This document shows, piece by piece, positions 8,467 through 15,808 of a stretch of 16,727 nt of DNA. Within the stretch, counting starts at the first letter, position 1. Each line of letters begins with the position of its first letter. A model generated the notes under the pieces. That model saw only the letters and a program-made list of their open reading frames with translations. It made no database searches and had not been told where the DNA came from. The stretch spans positions 1 to 16,727 of the forward strand of contig CAZYJL010000016.1 of the NCBI GenBank assembly GCA_964647825.1. Direction: 5' to 3'. Position numbers and translations under genes: made by a program. Source of the stretch: VFKI01 sp964647825. Lineage in GTDB: Bacteria; Pseudomonadota; Gammaproteobacteria; DSM-16500.

Positions 8467-9863
8467 CGACGTCCAACCGTAATGTACAATCGCAAATTGA
8501 AGGAATGGCAACATTACTCGTACTGGACGATGAAACTCGCAAACTTACCACCTTACGAGAATTTAGTTTCTTTACTACGAATGAAACACATCGCTTAATT
8601 CCCTATCATATTTCATGGTTATGGAAAAAAGACTACACCGGCATTCATCTACTGATGCAATCAGGTACAGCAGAAATTGATCAAACCGCACCGATTAATC
8701 GTTGGTTAAAAGATAAAATTCATTCTCTCTGTCTAAGCGACAGGGCAAATGAAATCTTCCAAGATGTACTTTCACCAGATGACATTACAGCGGAAAAAGA
8801 AAAAACACCTAGCGAAGTCACTGCTGATAATCTTTGGCGTGAAGCATTACCAAATCATTTCTTATGGTGTCCACTCTTTGACAAAAGCCAAGATCTCTCT
8901 GGTGGTTTATTATTTTTTCGTGAGAAGCCTTTTTCTGAAGCTGAAATTAAAATGCTTCAATGGCTTATTGGCAGTTACCAATATACTTGGGTCATTCTCA
9001 CTAAAAGAAAAATGAAGCCCATTTTACAAGAATTACGAGGTCGTAAACTTTGGTTAGTGATGGGCATCAGTATCATTGTCATCGCACTCTTACCGATACG
9101 CTTATCTGTCTTAGCGAATGCCACTGTGGTACCACAAGATCCCGTGCTAATTAATGCCCCCATGCAGGGAGTCATTAAATCATTTGCTGTCAGTCCAGGC
9201 GAGCAAGTTTCTCCAAATCAATTGTTATTAACATTAGATAAAACCGATTTAGAGGCGAATCAAAAAATTAGTCTAAAAGAATATCAGCTCACTGAATCAA
9301 GATTACGCACTGCAATTAGTCAAGGATTAACGCGAACGGGTTCAGGAAATAGCCGAGAAAACCAATCGGATATACCTATTTTAGAAGCACAATTAGAGAT
9401 TGATCGTGCGCATCTTGATTATACGAAAGCACAACTTGCAAAAGCTGAAGTAAGAAGTCCAATCAGTGGCATCGTTGTTTTTGATAGTAAAGAAGATTGG
9501 ATTGGCCAACCCGTACAAACGGGCGAGCGCATTTTAATTATTGCGAATTCAGAACACGTCAAATTACGCATCCTTCTGCCTGTTGCTAATGCCATTACCC
9601 TCAAACAAGATACCGAAGGTAGTTTTTTTCCTTATGGTCATTTAAAATCAATACCCTTCCGCATAAAAACGCTGGGATATAATGCGCGGATGACGCCAGA
9701 AAAAATATTAGCCTATCAATTGGAAGCTACTTTTATCAAAACAGACAACATCCCACAGTTAGGCGCGAAAGGTACCGCCCGTATTTATGGTAGTCGCGTA
9801 CCACTGATTTATTATTTATTTCGTCGTCCGCTACAAGCGTTACGACAAACAATGGGATTTTAA
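8463..9863 (+). CDS. Membrane-anchored HlyD-type adaptor with cytoplasmic GAF-like N-terminal domain
   Basis: This is a second adaptor with unusual architecture. Residues 1-185 lack a signal peptide and look like a GAF-type domain (NHFLWCPLFD, GGLLFFREKPFSEAEIKMLQWL). One membrane helix lies at about 196-216 (LWLVMGISIIVIALLPIRLS). The periplasmic part has lipoyl halves at about 228-260 (INAPMQGVIKSFAVSPGEQV) and 328-360 (EVRSPISGIVVF), a short hairpin at 262-327, a barrel, and a C-terminal IYYLFRRPLQALRQTMGF that may be amphipathic. The ATG overlaps the preceding stop by 4 bp, so the two adaptors should be co-translated. The GAF-like domain would face the cytoplasm and could sense a ligand or bind a cytosolic partner (inference). 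Adaptor identity is firm; the GAF call is from pattern only. Confidence 0.85.
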   Translation: MTTSNRNVQSQIEGMATLLVLDDETRKLTTLREFSFFTTNETHRLIPYHISWLWKKDYTGIHLLMQSGTAEIDQTAPINRWLKDKIHSLCLSDRANEIFQDVLSPDDITAEKEKTPSEVTADNLWREALPNHFLWCPLFDKSQDLSGGLLFFREKPFSEAEIKMLQWLIGSYQYTWVILTKRKMKPILQELRGRKLWLVMGISIIVIALLPIRLSVLANATVVPQDPVLINAPMQGVIKSFAVSPGEQVSPNQLLLTLDKTDLEANQKISLKEYQLTESRLRTAISQGLTRTGSGNSRENQSDIPILEAQLEIDRAHLDYTKAQLAKAEVRSPISGIVVFDSKEDWIGQPVQTGERILIIANSEHVKLRILLPVANAITLKQDTEGSFFPYGHLKSIPFRIKTLGYNARMTPEKILAYQLEATFIKTDNIPQLGAKGTARIYGSRVPLIYYLFRRPLQALRQTMGF

Positions 9864-9880
9864 TTAAGTTCGCTATTCAT

Positions 9881-9884
9881 GAGG
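9881..9884 (+). promoter_or_regulatory. Ribosome binding site that sets the DUF378-like start
   Basis: GAGG lies six bases before the ATG at 9891. The upstream in-frame ATG at 9879 overlaps this site and has no Shine-Dalgarno of its own, so 9891 is preferred. Confidence 0.6.
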
Positions 9885-9890
9885 TTTTTT

Positions 9891-10100
9891 ATGAAAATAA
9901 CAGAATTTTCTTGTTGGATTGCATTTTTTTTACTTATTCTTGCAGGTCTCGATGCAGGACTGAATGGTCTATTTCATTTTCATATTATTGATGCCATTTT
10001 TGGTAATAGCTTAGTGGGTCGACTATTCAATATACTTATTGGTATCGCAACTGGTTATTTACTATGGCGCTTATTTCATAAAAAAAACATAGAAAATTAA
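9891..10100 (+). CDS. Small DUF378-like two-helix inner-membrane protein
   Basis: A 69-residue protein with two predicted membrane helices. The first is CWIAFFLLILAGLDAGLNGLF and part of the second is LFNILIGIATGYLLWRLF; between them is HIIDAIFGNS. The pattern W.A..L...G.L..GL.GLF.F....A.FG, then a second helix, matches the DUF378 (YuzA-like) family, whose biochemical role is unknown to me. It starts 27 bp after the GAF-adaptor gene and ends the apparent operon. It could be an accessory or membrane part of the exporter, but that rests only on position. The basic tail HKKN suggests a cytoplasmic C-terminus. Confidence 0.75.
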   Translation: MKITEFSCWIAFFLLILAGLDAGLNGLFHFHIIDAIFGNSLVGRLFNILIGIATGYLLWRLFHKKNIEN

Positions 10101-10114
10101 CAAAATAGAATAAT

Positions 10115-10133
10115 AAAAATAATTGTTATTTTT
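10115..10133 (+). terminator. Weak AT-only hairpin after the exporter operon
   Basis: An 8-bp perfect stem (AAAAATAA / TTATTTTT) with a 3-base TTG loop lies 14 bases after the DUF378-like stop; the T tract forms the right arm. With no G:C pairs it would be a poor intrinsic terminator, so read-through into the MFS gene is plausible. Confidence 0.3.
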
Positions 10134-10158
10134 TCATATAACAAACAGGAATACTGAA

Positions 10159-11424
10159 ATGAAAATCCGTTCGATTATTGGTAGCAGCATTGGCAACATT
10201 CTCGAATGGTACGATTTCGGATTGTTTGCTATTTTTTCGCCTTTCTTCGGCAATTTATTTTTTCCAACAATCGATCAACGTGCTGGCATGCTAGCTGCAT
10301 TTAGTATCTTTGCTGTTGGCTTTATCTGTCGTCCAATTGGTTCTATTCTTTTTGGTTGGTTAGGTGATCGACGAGGCCGTGCAAGCACATTGCGTCTTTC
10401 TATTTTAATGATTTCTTTACCGACATTACTCATTGCCTTTTTACCCACATGGTCACAAGTCGGTTTATTCGCACCTATTTTGTTAACATTCATTCGTATT
10501 TGGCAAGGCATCAGTTTAGGTGGCGAATATAGCGGTAATATTATTTATCTTGCCGAAACTGCACCTAAAAATCGTCGAGCGACATTGACGTCGCTTGCTG
10601 GCACAGGCGCAAATCTCGGTATATTATTGGCAACATTAATTGGTACATTATGCGTTACATTTTTTTCTAATCATGAATTAAAACAATGGGGCTGGCGAAT
10701 TCCTTATCTTATCAGCGGCATTTTATCGCTATCTATTTATTTCACACGTCTGCAAATGGATGAAACGCATATTTTTAATTATCTTAAAAAAAAGAAAAAA
10801 TTATCTCACAACCCCCTCAGCACAGTTTTTCATCATAATGTGCCACAAATGTTACGTACACTGGGTCTTGTCTGTCTCGGAAGTACTTTTTATTATTTTA
10901 GTTTTATTTGGTTACCTGTTTTACTAAGAGAATCCTTACATTTTTCGATGAGAAGCACATCGGAAATTTTCATTTTACTTTTCTCCCTCATGCTACTACT
11001 TGTGCCCTTATCTGGCATGTTATGCGATAAAATCGGCCGTCGAAAATTATTATTATTTAATGCAAGTGCTGTTGTCGTCAGTGTCGTGCCTGGATTGTGG
11101 TTAATTCAATCAGGAAGTTCTTTGGTTATTTTTACAATTTTATGCATTTTTACATTGATTAGTTCGCTTGAACAAGCAACCACATCCATTGCTGTTGTTG
11201 AAAATTTTCCTGTACCTGCACGTTATACTGGCTTATCACTGAGTTATAATTTAGGTATGGGCATTCTCGGTGGCACTGTCCCTGTGATCTGTACATGGCT
11301 GACGAATCAAATACATTCTTCCCTTGCACCTGCTTTTTATATTGCCACATGCGCTTTGATCACAGCGATCGTCGTTTGGTTTTTTGTACCTGAAACACAG
11401 CATACGAATTTGCTGGAGACATAA
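10159..11424 (+). CDS. MFS transporter, metabolite:H+ symporter (MHS, ProP/KgtP-like) family
   Basis: An inner-membrane secondary transporter of 421 residues and about 12 helices. Family signs: N-terminal GNILEWYDFGLFAIFSPFFG, motif A GWLGDRRGR at 66-74, RIWQGISLGGEYSG around 113-126, LAETAPKNRR, and the second motif A copy SGMLCDKIGRRK in the second half. These are hallmarks of the MHS group, which carries proline/betaine, dicarboxylates and other organic acids; the substrate cannot be read from sequence. Start: ATG at 10159 with AGGA at 10147-10150, preferred over the in-frame ATG at 10123, which has no ribosome binding site and lies inside the hairpin. The stop is 5 bp before anmK, so the two are probably cotranscribed. 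It is not of the AmpG type. Confidence 0.88.
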   Translation: MKIRSIIGSSIGNILEWYDFGLFAIFSPFFGNLFFPTIDQRAGMLAAFSIFAVGFICRPIGSILFGWLGDRRGRASTLRLSILMISLPTLLIAFLPTWSQVGLFAPILLTFIRIWQGISLGGEYSGNIIYLAETAPKNRRATLTSLAGTGANLGILLATLIGTLCVTFFSNHELKQWGWRIPYLISGILSLSIYFTRLQMDETHIFNYLKKKKKLSHNPLSTVFHHNVPQMLRTLGLVCLGSTFYYFSFIWLPVLLRESLHFSMRSTSEIFILLFSLMLLLVPLSGMLCDKIGRRKLLLFNASAVVVSVVPGLWLIQSGSSLVIFTILCIFTLISSLEQATTSIAVVENFPVPARYTGLSLSYNLGMGILGGTVPVICTWLTNQIHSSLAPAFYIATCALITAIVVWFFVPETQHTNLLET

Positions 11425-11429
11425 GACAT

Positions 11430-12596
11430 ATGCTAAGTCTTGGCTTGATGAGCGGCACATCAATGGATGGCATCGACGCTGCATTATTGGAAACAGATGG
11501 TACAGAAAAATTAATTAAACCATTAGGTGAATTTTCTTTCTCCTATGAGCCCGCTTTTCAAAAAAAATTAAAATACGCTGAAAATGCAATCAAAGAAAAT
11601 ACGCTAACACCCATAGAATTAGCAGAGATGACGACAGAATCCACAGAGTTACATAAACAAGCTGTGTTGGCTTTATTAAATAAAACTGGCTTAGCAGCAA
11701 AACATGTTGATGTCATTGGTTATCACGGACAAACACTATTACATCAACCCCACCAAAAAAGATCTATTATTATTGGTGATGGCGCAGCACTGGCACGCCA
11801 AACAGGCATCAAAGTTGTGAGTCATTTCAGAGAAAGAGATATAGCAGAGGGGGGACAAGGTGCACCACTTGCACCATTATTTCATCATGCATTATGCCTA
11901 CAAGCGCAAAAAATACCTGCTGTGATTATTAACTGTGGTGGCATTGCAAATATTACGCTCATTCATCATCGCAATCCGCTAAAACTAATTGGTTTTGATA
12001 CCGGCCCAGGAAATGTTTTAATTGATCGGCTGGTTAGACAAAAAACCGGCGGTAAAGAGCAAATGGATAAAGATGGTTACTATGGAAAAAATGGTACCGT
12101 ACAAGAAGAGTTCATTGAGAAACTTTATCAATCTTCTATTATAGAGCCGCATCAACAAAAAAATTATTATTTACGAAAACCACCCAAATCATTAGACAGT
12201 TCTCATTTTTATTTATTACCTGAACTCATCGAAAATCTTTCGCTTGAAGATGCATGTGCGACGCTGGAAGCATTTACAGCTGACAGTATTATCAAAAGTT
12301 TTGATTGCATCCCTCAATTCGCTATTCCTACATTATGGATCCTAGCAGGCGGTGGTTGGAACAACCCTGTCATTCTTGCTGAGTTAAGACAGCGCCTCAA
12401 GAAAAAATTTAAAAAAACAATCGAGCTATTCTCAGCAGATGAAATAGGTTGGCATGCGAAATTTATGGAAGCACAATTATTTGCTTGGCTCGCCGTAAGA
12501 AGTCTCTATCAACTTCCACTCAGTGTTCCTGGCACAACGGGTGTACCTACACCGACATCCGGCGGACGTGTCCATTTACCGATGGTTTGCGAGTAG
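11430..12596 (+). CDS. anmK: Anhydro-N-acetylmuramic acid kinase
   Basis: AnmK phosphorylates and opens 1,6-anhydro-MurNAc to MurNAc-6-phosphate using ATP, in cytoplasmic peptidoglycan recycling. Seen, by residue: ATP-site motif GLMSGTSMDGID (5-16), YHGQTLLHQP (98-107), GDGAALARQTG (116-126), FRERDIAEGGQGAPLAPLFH (133-152), NCGGIANIT (168-176), GFDTGPGN (188-195) with the expected catalytic Asp190, AGGGWNNP (306-313), and the C-terminal FAWLAVRSL and PGTTGVPTPTSGG motifs. At 388 residues it is a normal full length. GGAG at 11416-11419, inside the end of the MFS gene, is a plausible ribosome binding site, though 10 bases from the ATG. Its last 88 bp overlap the convergent permease gene, so the conserved PGTTG motif is encoded in DNA that is coding on both strands. 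Confidence 0.95.
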   Translation: MLSLGLMSGTSMDGIDAALLETDGTEKLIKPLGEFSFSYEPAFQKKLKYAENAIKENTLTPIELAEMTTESTELHKQAVLALLNKTGLAAKHVDVIGYHGQTLLHQPHQKRSIIIGDGAALARQTGIKVVSHFRERDIAEGGQGAPLAPLFHHALCLQAQKIPAVIINCGGIANITLIHHRNPLKLIGFDTGPGNVLIDRLVRQKTGGKEQMDKDGYYGKNGTVQEEFIEKLYQSSIIEPHQQKNYYLRKPPKSLDSSHFYLLPELIENLSLEDACATLEAFTADSIIKSFDCIPQFAIPTLWILAGGGWNNPVILAELRQRLKKKFKKTIELFSADEIGWHAKFMEAQLFAWLAVRSLYQLPLSVPGTTGVPTPTSGGRVHLPMVCE

Positions 12597-13972
12597 CGAT
12601 ACCCATAAAAAAACAATACAGGCACAATCATAACGAACATACCACCACCGAATAAGCACTCATATTTTAGAAAACCACCCACATCAATACCTGCCGGGGG
12701 AATAAAACCAACTATCAATGTCATGAAACAACCGGATAAACCTAACAAACAAACCAACCACGTTGCCCATCGACCGCCTGGCAACGAAAAAATGCCTTTT
12801 CTGTTAGGTATTTTCTTTTCAAGACGCATCGCTGCAATAAACATTAAAATATACATCAGAATATAAAGCTGTGTACTTAATGCAGAGAGCAACCAATAAG
12901 AACCGTTCACATCTGGCATCAATAAAAACGCTAAACAGACGAGTGTGACTAAACTCGCCTGCAAAATTAATAAACGATGCGAAACACCAAATGAATTTTT
13001 ATGTGTTAAAAAAGTAGGTAAAAAACCATGTTCTGCTGCCTGCAGCAACCCACGCGCCGGCGAGATAATCCAACTCGTGACGCCACCCAAACTACCTGCC
13101 AATAACATCACTGTCATCACCGGCACCATCCAACCAAGATGCCATACAGCAAAAAATTGGCTGAACGCTTGCATCACACCACCCACCAAACTGATTTCTT
13201 TTGCAGGCAAAACAAATGCGATGGCGAGGGATCCCATAATCATCGTGGCAAGAATGACAATCACCGAAAAAAATAACGCTTTAGGAAACGTTTTTTCAGG
13301 CGTTTTAATTTCACGAACATGCACTGTCGCTAATTCCATACCTAAAAACGCTGTCATAATGGCAGTCAACGCAAACCAATGTTCTGATTTAGTTAATGCG
13401 GGAAACACATTACTTAACGTAAAATGAATTTGTAATGGACGACCACTCAAAAGGAAGACAACCGCAAGACCTATGATCAAAATCATCGGCACCAACATGC
13501 CAATCACGGAACAACTATTAGCGAATTTCGCTGATGCCCGCACACCTCGCAGGTTCATCAATGTCATCGTCCAAAAAATTGTTAATACAACCATGACTAA
13601 ATAAGTTTTATTCGTAGCCAACGCCGGGTAAATTAACCATGCTGCTGTGCCCGCAATAAAAGAAAGGATCGTCGGAAACCACACCATAGTATTAATCCAT
13701 TGCAGCCAAACAGCCAACATCGCCGTTTTTTTGCCAATACCCCACCCCACCCATTGATAAATCCCACCACGATCAGGACTCGCTGAAGCTAAGCGGGCAG
13801 AGACCAAGGCAACTGGCACAAGAAAAACGGCTGCAGAAAATAAAAAGAAAAATATCAGGGAGGGACCCGCTAATGCAGTTGCCGGCAAATTACGAATACT
13901 ATCAATCGCGCCAGTAATTAATAGCATCAAAGAAAAGGTTCCAAGACCTTGTTGACGATTCACCGATTGCAT
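12509..13972 (-). CDS. APC-superfamily amino acid permease, glutamate:GABA antiporter (GadC)-like
   Basis: An inner-membrane amino acid transporter of 487 residues and about 12 helices. It resembles GadC/AGA-family antiporters: RLASASPDRGGIYQWV (60-75), TAFLGMELATVHVREIKTPEKTFPKAL (207-233, helix 6 region), PAKEISLVGGVMQAF (256-270), SWIISPARGLLQAAEHGFLP (300-319), and SLPGGR near 396, then LIVGFIPP. The glutamate/GABA specificity is not certain; other amino acids are possible. Start: ATG with GGGAG six bases upstream. Its last 29 codons overlap anmK head-on; that tail (from about Tyr459, ending GTLSGS) is rich in Pro, Gly, Val and Thr, lies beyond the last helix, and looks like an extension imposed by the opposite gene. 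It lies 91 bp downstream of the photolyase gene on the same strand. Confidence 0.87.
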   Translation of the reverse strand: MQSVNRQQGLGTFSLMLLITGAIDSIRNLPATALAGPSLIFFFLFSAAVFLVPVALVSARLASASPDRGGIYQWVGWGIGKKTAMLAVWLQWINTMVWFPTILSFIAGTAAWLIYPALATNKTYLVMVVLTIFWTMTLMNLRGVRASAKFANSCSVIGMLVPMILIIGLAVVFLLSGRPLQIHFTLSNVFPALTKSEHWFALTAIMTAFLGMELATVHVREIKTPEKTFPKALFFSVIVILATMIMGSLAIAFVLPAKEISLVGGVMQAFSQFFAVWHLGWMVPVMTVMLLAGSLGGVTSWIISPARGLLQAAEHGFLPTFLTHKNSFGVSHRLLILQASLVTLVCLAFLLMPDVNGSYWLLSALSTQLYILMYILMFIAAMRLEKKIPNRKGIFSLPGGRWATWLVCLLGLSGCFMTLIVGFIPPAGIDVGGFLKYECLFGGGMFVMIVPVLFFYGYRYSQTIGKWTRPPDVGVGTPVVPGTLSGS

Positions 13973-13994
13973 GGCGCGCTCCCATCATATGACT

Positions 13995-14029
13995 ATTTTA
14001 CGAGGATAGCGCCCTAGTGAAGAGGCGCT
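13995..14029 (-). promoter_or_regulatory. Weak candidate promoter and inverted repeat upstream of the permease gene
   Basis: On the minus strand, TAAAAT (13995-14000) could serve as a -10, with a poor -35 (TCTTCA, 14018-14023) 17 bases upstream. An inverted repeat AGCGCC/GGCGCT (14008-14013 and 14024-14029, 10-base loop) covers this spacer and -35. It has no following T run, so an operator or an RNA hairpin is more likely than a terminator. Confidence 0.25.
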
Positions 14030-14063
14030 TACTCGCGGGGAGTGGATTGTAGCATCATTTTTA

Positions 14064-15512
14064 TCAATCCGTTAAAGCAGAAAATGCTGCAATTGCCTGC
14101 TCTCGTGTCGCTTTATGATCAACAATAGGTTTGGGATAACCCGCTTTTGCCGCAAACAACGGTTGATAAGTCCAAGGGTCATGAATCGCTTGGTCCGACA
14201 ATGCCGACAATTCAGGGCAATACTGGCGAATAAATTTCCCTTCTGGATCAAAACGTTGACTCTGGGTGATGGGGTTAAAAATACGAAAGTACGGCACTGC
14301 ATCTGTGCCTGTTGAGGCACTCCACTGCCAACCACCATTATTTGATGCAAAATCATAATCAATCAAATGGGTCGCAAAATATTTTTCACCCAGCCGCCAA
14401 TCTAAGAAAAGATTTTTGCTGAAAAACATCGCAACCACCATTCGTAAACGATTATGCATCCACCCGGTTTGATTCAGTTGACGCATCGCTGCATCCACAA
14501 AGGGATAGCCCGTTTGCCCCTGCTGCCATGCGATTAACCACGCTGAATTCTCCCGCCAAATTAATTTTTCAGTTTCCGGTTTAAAGGCACGTCGCATACA
14601 CACACGCGGAAAATGAATTAAAACGTGACGATAAAATTCGCGCCACACTAATTCTGACATCCATGTGACCGCACCTGCATTCCCTGTCTCAATTTGATTC
14701 GCATTGGCTTGCCATGCTGCCATAAAACACACGCGCGGTGAAATCATGCCTGTTGCCAGCCATGGCGACAAACTACTGGTCGCATGTAAGTATGGAAAAT
14801 CGCGTTGTGTATGATAGGAAAATAAATCTTTTTGAATAAAATGATCGAGTCTTTTTTTCGCTGCTATTTCACCCGCTGGCCATCGTGCTAATTTTTTTTC
14901 ACTGACATTTTTAATATAATCTAATTTATTTATTTTTTCTAAAAAGTCAGTATTGAATTGTTTGGCAAGTGCAAATGTCTTTCTTGATTTTGGCACAGGT
15001 AGTAATTCAATTTTTTCACGCAAGAAAACTTCGCGCCATTTTTTTCGAAAAGGTGTAAATACTTTGAAAAACTCACCTTTTTGTGATCGCACCCATTGTT
15101 CGTCAACAATCAGTTGATCAGAAAAAATCTCATATTTTATTTGGTTTTTTTGCAACAATTCACAAACCTGTTGATCACGACGTGTTTCATTGATTTCATA
15201 TTCTTGATTAAAAAAAAGAGCATTTATCGCATTTTCTTTGATTAAAGAAAGCAAAATCGCTGGGATCTCTGCTGTCTTGTTTACTTGCATGAAACACAGT
15301 GGAATACCGATTTTTTCTAATTCTTTTGCTAACCATTTTACGCCTTCCATTAAAAAAGCAACTTGAATTGCTGATGTATCATTACGTTGCCACATCGACG
15401 GATCTGCAATATAGACTGCCATCACACCGTCCTCTGCTTTGGCACAAGCATGAAACAAAGCAGGCTGATCACTTAAACGCAAATCTCTTCTCAACCAAAC
15501 TAAAGCGCGCAC
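14064..15512 (-). CDS. phrB: Deoxyribodipyrimidine photolyase (class I CPD photolyase)
   Basis: A light-driven repair enzyme that splits cyclobutane pyrimidine dimers with FADH- and an antenna chromophore. Seen: N-terminal Rossmann domain (RALVWLRRDLRLSDQPAL, 2-19) and FAD domain with SELVWREFYRH (286-296), GYPFVDAAMRQLNQTGWMHN (335-354), and NNGGWQWSASTGTDA then PYFRIFNP (391-414). With a constant offset of 13 from the E. coli PhrB numbering, the electron-transfer Trp triad falls on W319, W372 and W395, and the lesion-binding Glu and Asn on E287 and N354, so activity is expected. 482 residues is close to the E. coli length (472). Start is GTG with GGAGA eight bases upstream. The neighbouring divergent hydrolase and downstream permease suggest no pathway link. 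Confidence 0.95.
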   Translation of the reverse strand: MRALVWLRRDLRLSDQPALFHACAKAEDGVMAVYIADPSMWQRNDTSAIQVAFLMEGVKWLAKELEKIGIPLCFMQVNKTAEIPAILLSLIKENAINALFFNQEYEINETRRDQQVCELLQKNQIKYEIFSDQLIVDEQWVRSQKGEFFKVFTPFRKKWREVFLREKIELLPVPKSRKTFALAKQFNTDFLEKINKLDYIKNVSEKKLARWPAGEIAAKKRLDHFIQKDLFSYHTQRDFPYLHATSSLSPWLATGMISPRVCFMAAWQANANQIETGNAGAVTWMSELVWREFYRHVLIHFPRVCMRRAFKPETEKLIWRENSAWLIAWQQGQTGYPFVDAAMRQLNQTGWMHNRLRMVVAMFFSKNLFLDWRLGEKYFATHLIDYDFASNNGGWQWSASTGTDAVPYFRIFNPITQSQRFDPEGKFIRQYCPELSALSDQAIHDPWTYQPLFAAKAGYPKPIVDHKATREQAIAAFSALTD

Positions 15513-15808
15513 AGAAACTTTCTCCTAAATGAAAACTTCACAATTCGTTGTAGACGAAAAATAACAGAGTACGCATAATACCCTTAAATTGTAATAGATC
15601 AGTGGAGATATTTTCTGACGACTTAACTGCACATCCGTTGCCCAGCAGCTGTTGAAAGTGATCGAAGCCATGCCCTTGCCTATCCTATGCAGCGTACTTT
15701 TGTCAGTAAAATGCATCTTGCTGTTTGGCCATTGCGGTCGGTCAAGTCATCTGAAAATATTTTAACTGATTTGTTACTTTAAATTATTTCGTTAGACAGG
15801 AGAACAAC
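15513..15808. other. Divergent intergenic region between photolyase and hydrolase genes
   Basis: No convincing gene is seen in these 296 bp. Its middle (about 15619-15765) is visibly richer in G+C than its edges and holds a short plus-strand open stretch of 48 codons with no start codon near its beginning (it contains VAQQLLKVIEAMPLPIL). This could be a remnant of a lost gene or mobile element, but I do not recognise it. A 63-codon minus-strand frame (15525-15716) has no ribosome binding site and no recognisable domain. No clear -35/-10 pair was found for either flanking gene; the hydrolase has AGGAG at 15798-15802. Confidence 0.5.
15521..15525 (-). promoter_or_regulatory. Ribosome binding site supporting the photolyase GTG start
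   Basis: The minus strand reads GGAGA here, eight bases before the GTG at 15512. The translation from this GTG starts exactly at the conserved RALVWLRRDLR strand of photolyases, so GTG rather than an internal ATG is the start. Confidence 0.65.

Noticed and set aside
10159..11424. AmpG-type muropeptide permease, suggested by the adjacent anmK
   Set aside because: The sequence motifs (GNILEWYDF, RIWQGISLGGE) belong to the MHS group and not to AmpG.
12449..12655. 68-codon plus-strand frame overlapping the end of anmK
   Set aside because: It is out of frame with the conserved AnmK C-terminus and has no support of its own.
12945..13427. Plus-strand frame of 160 codons opposite the permease
   Set aside because: The permease on the other strand is a clear APC family member; the antisense product has no recognisable features or ribosome binding site.
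15525..15716. 63-codon minus-strand frame upstream of the photolyase
   Set aside because: It has no ribosome binding site and no recognisable domain, and it ends close to the photolyase ribosome binding site; most likely chance.
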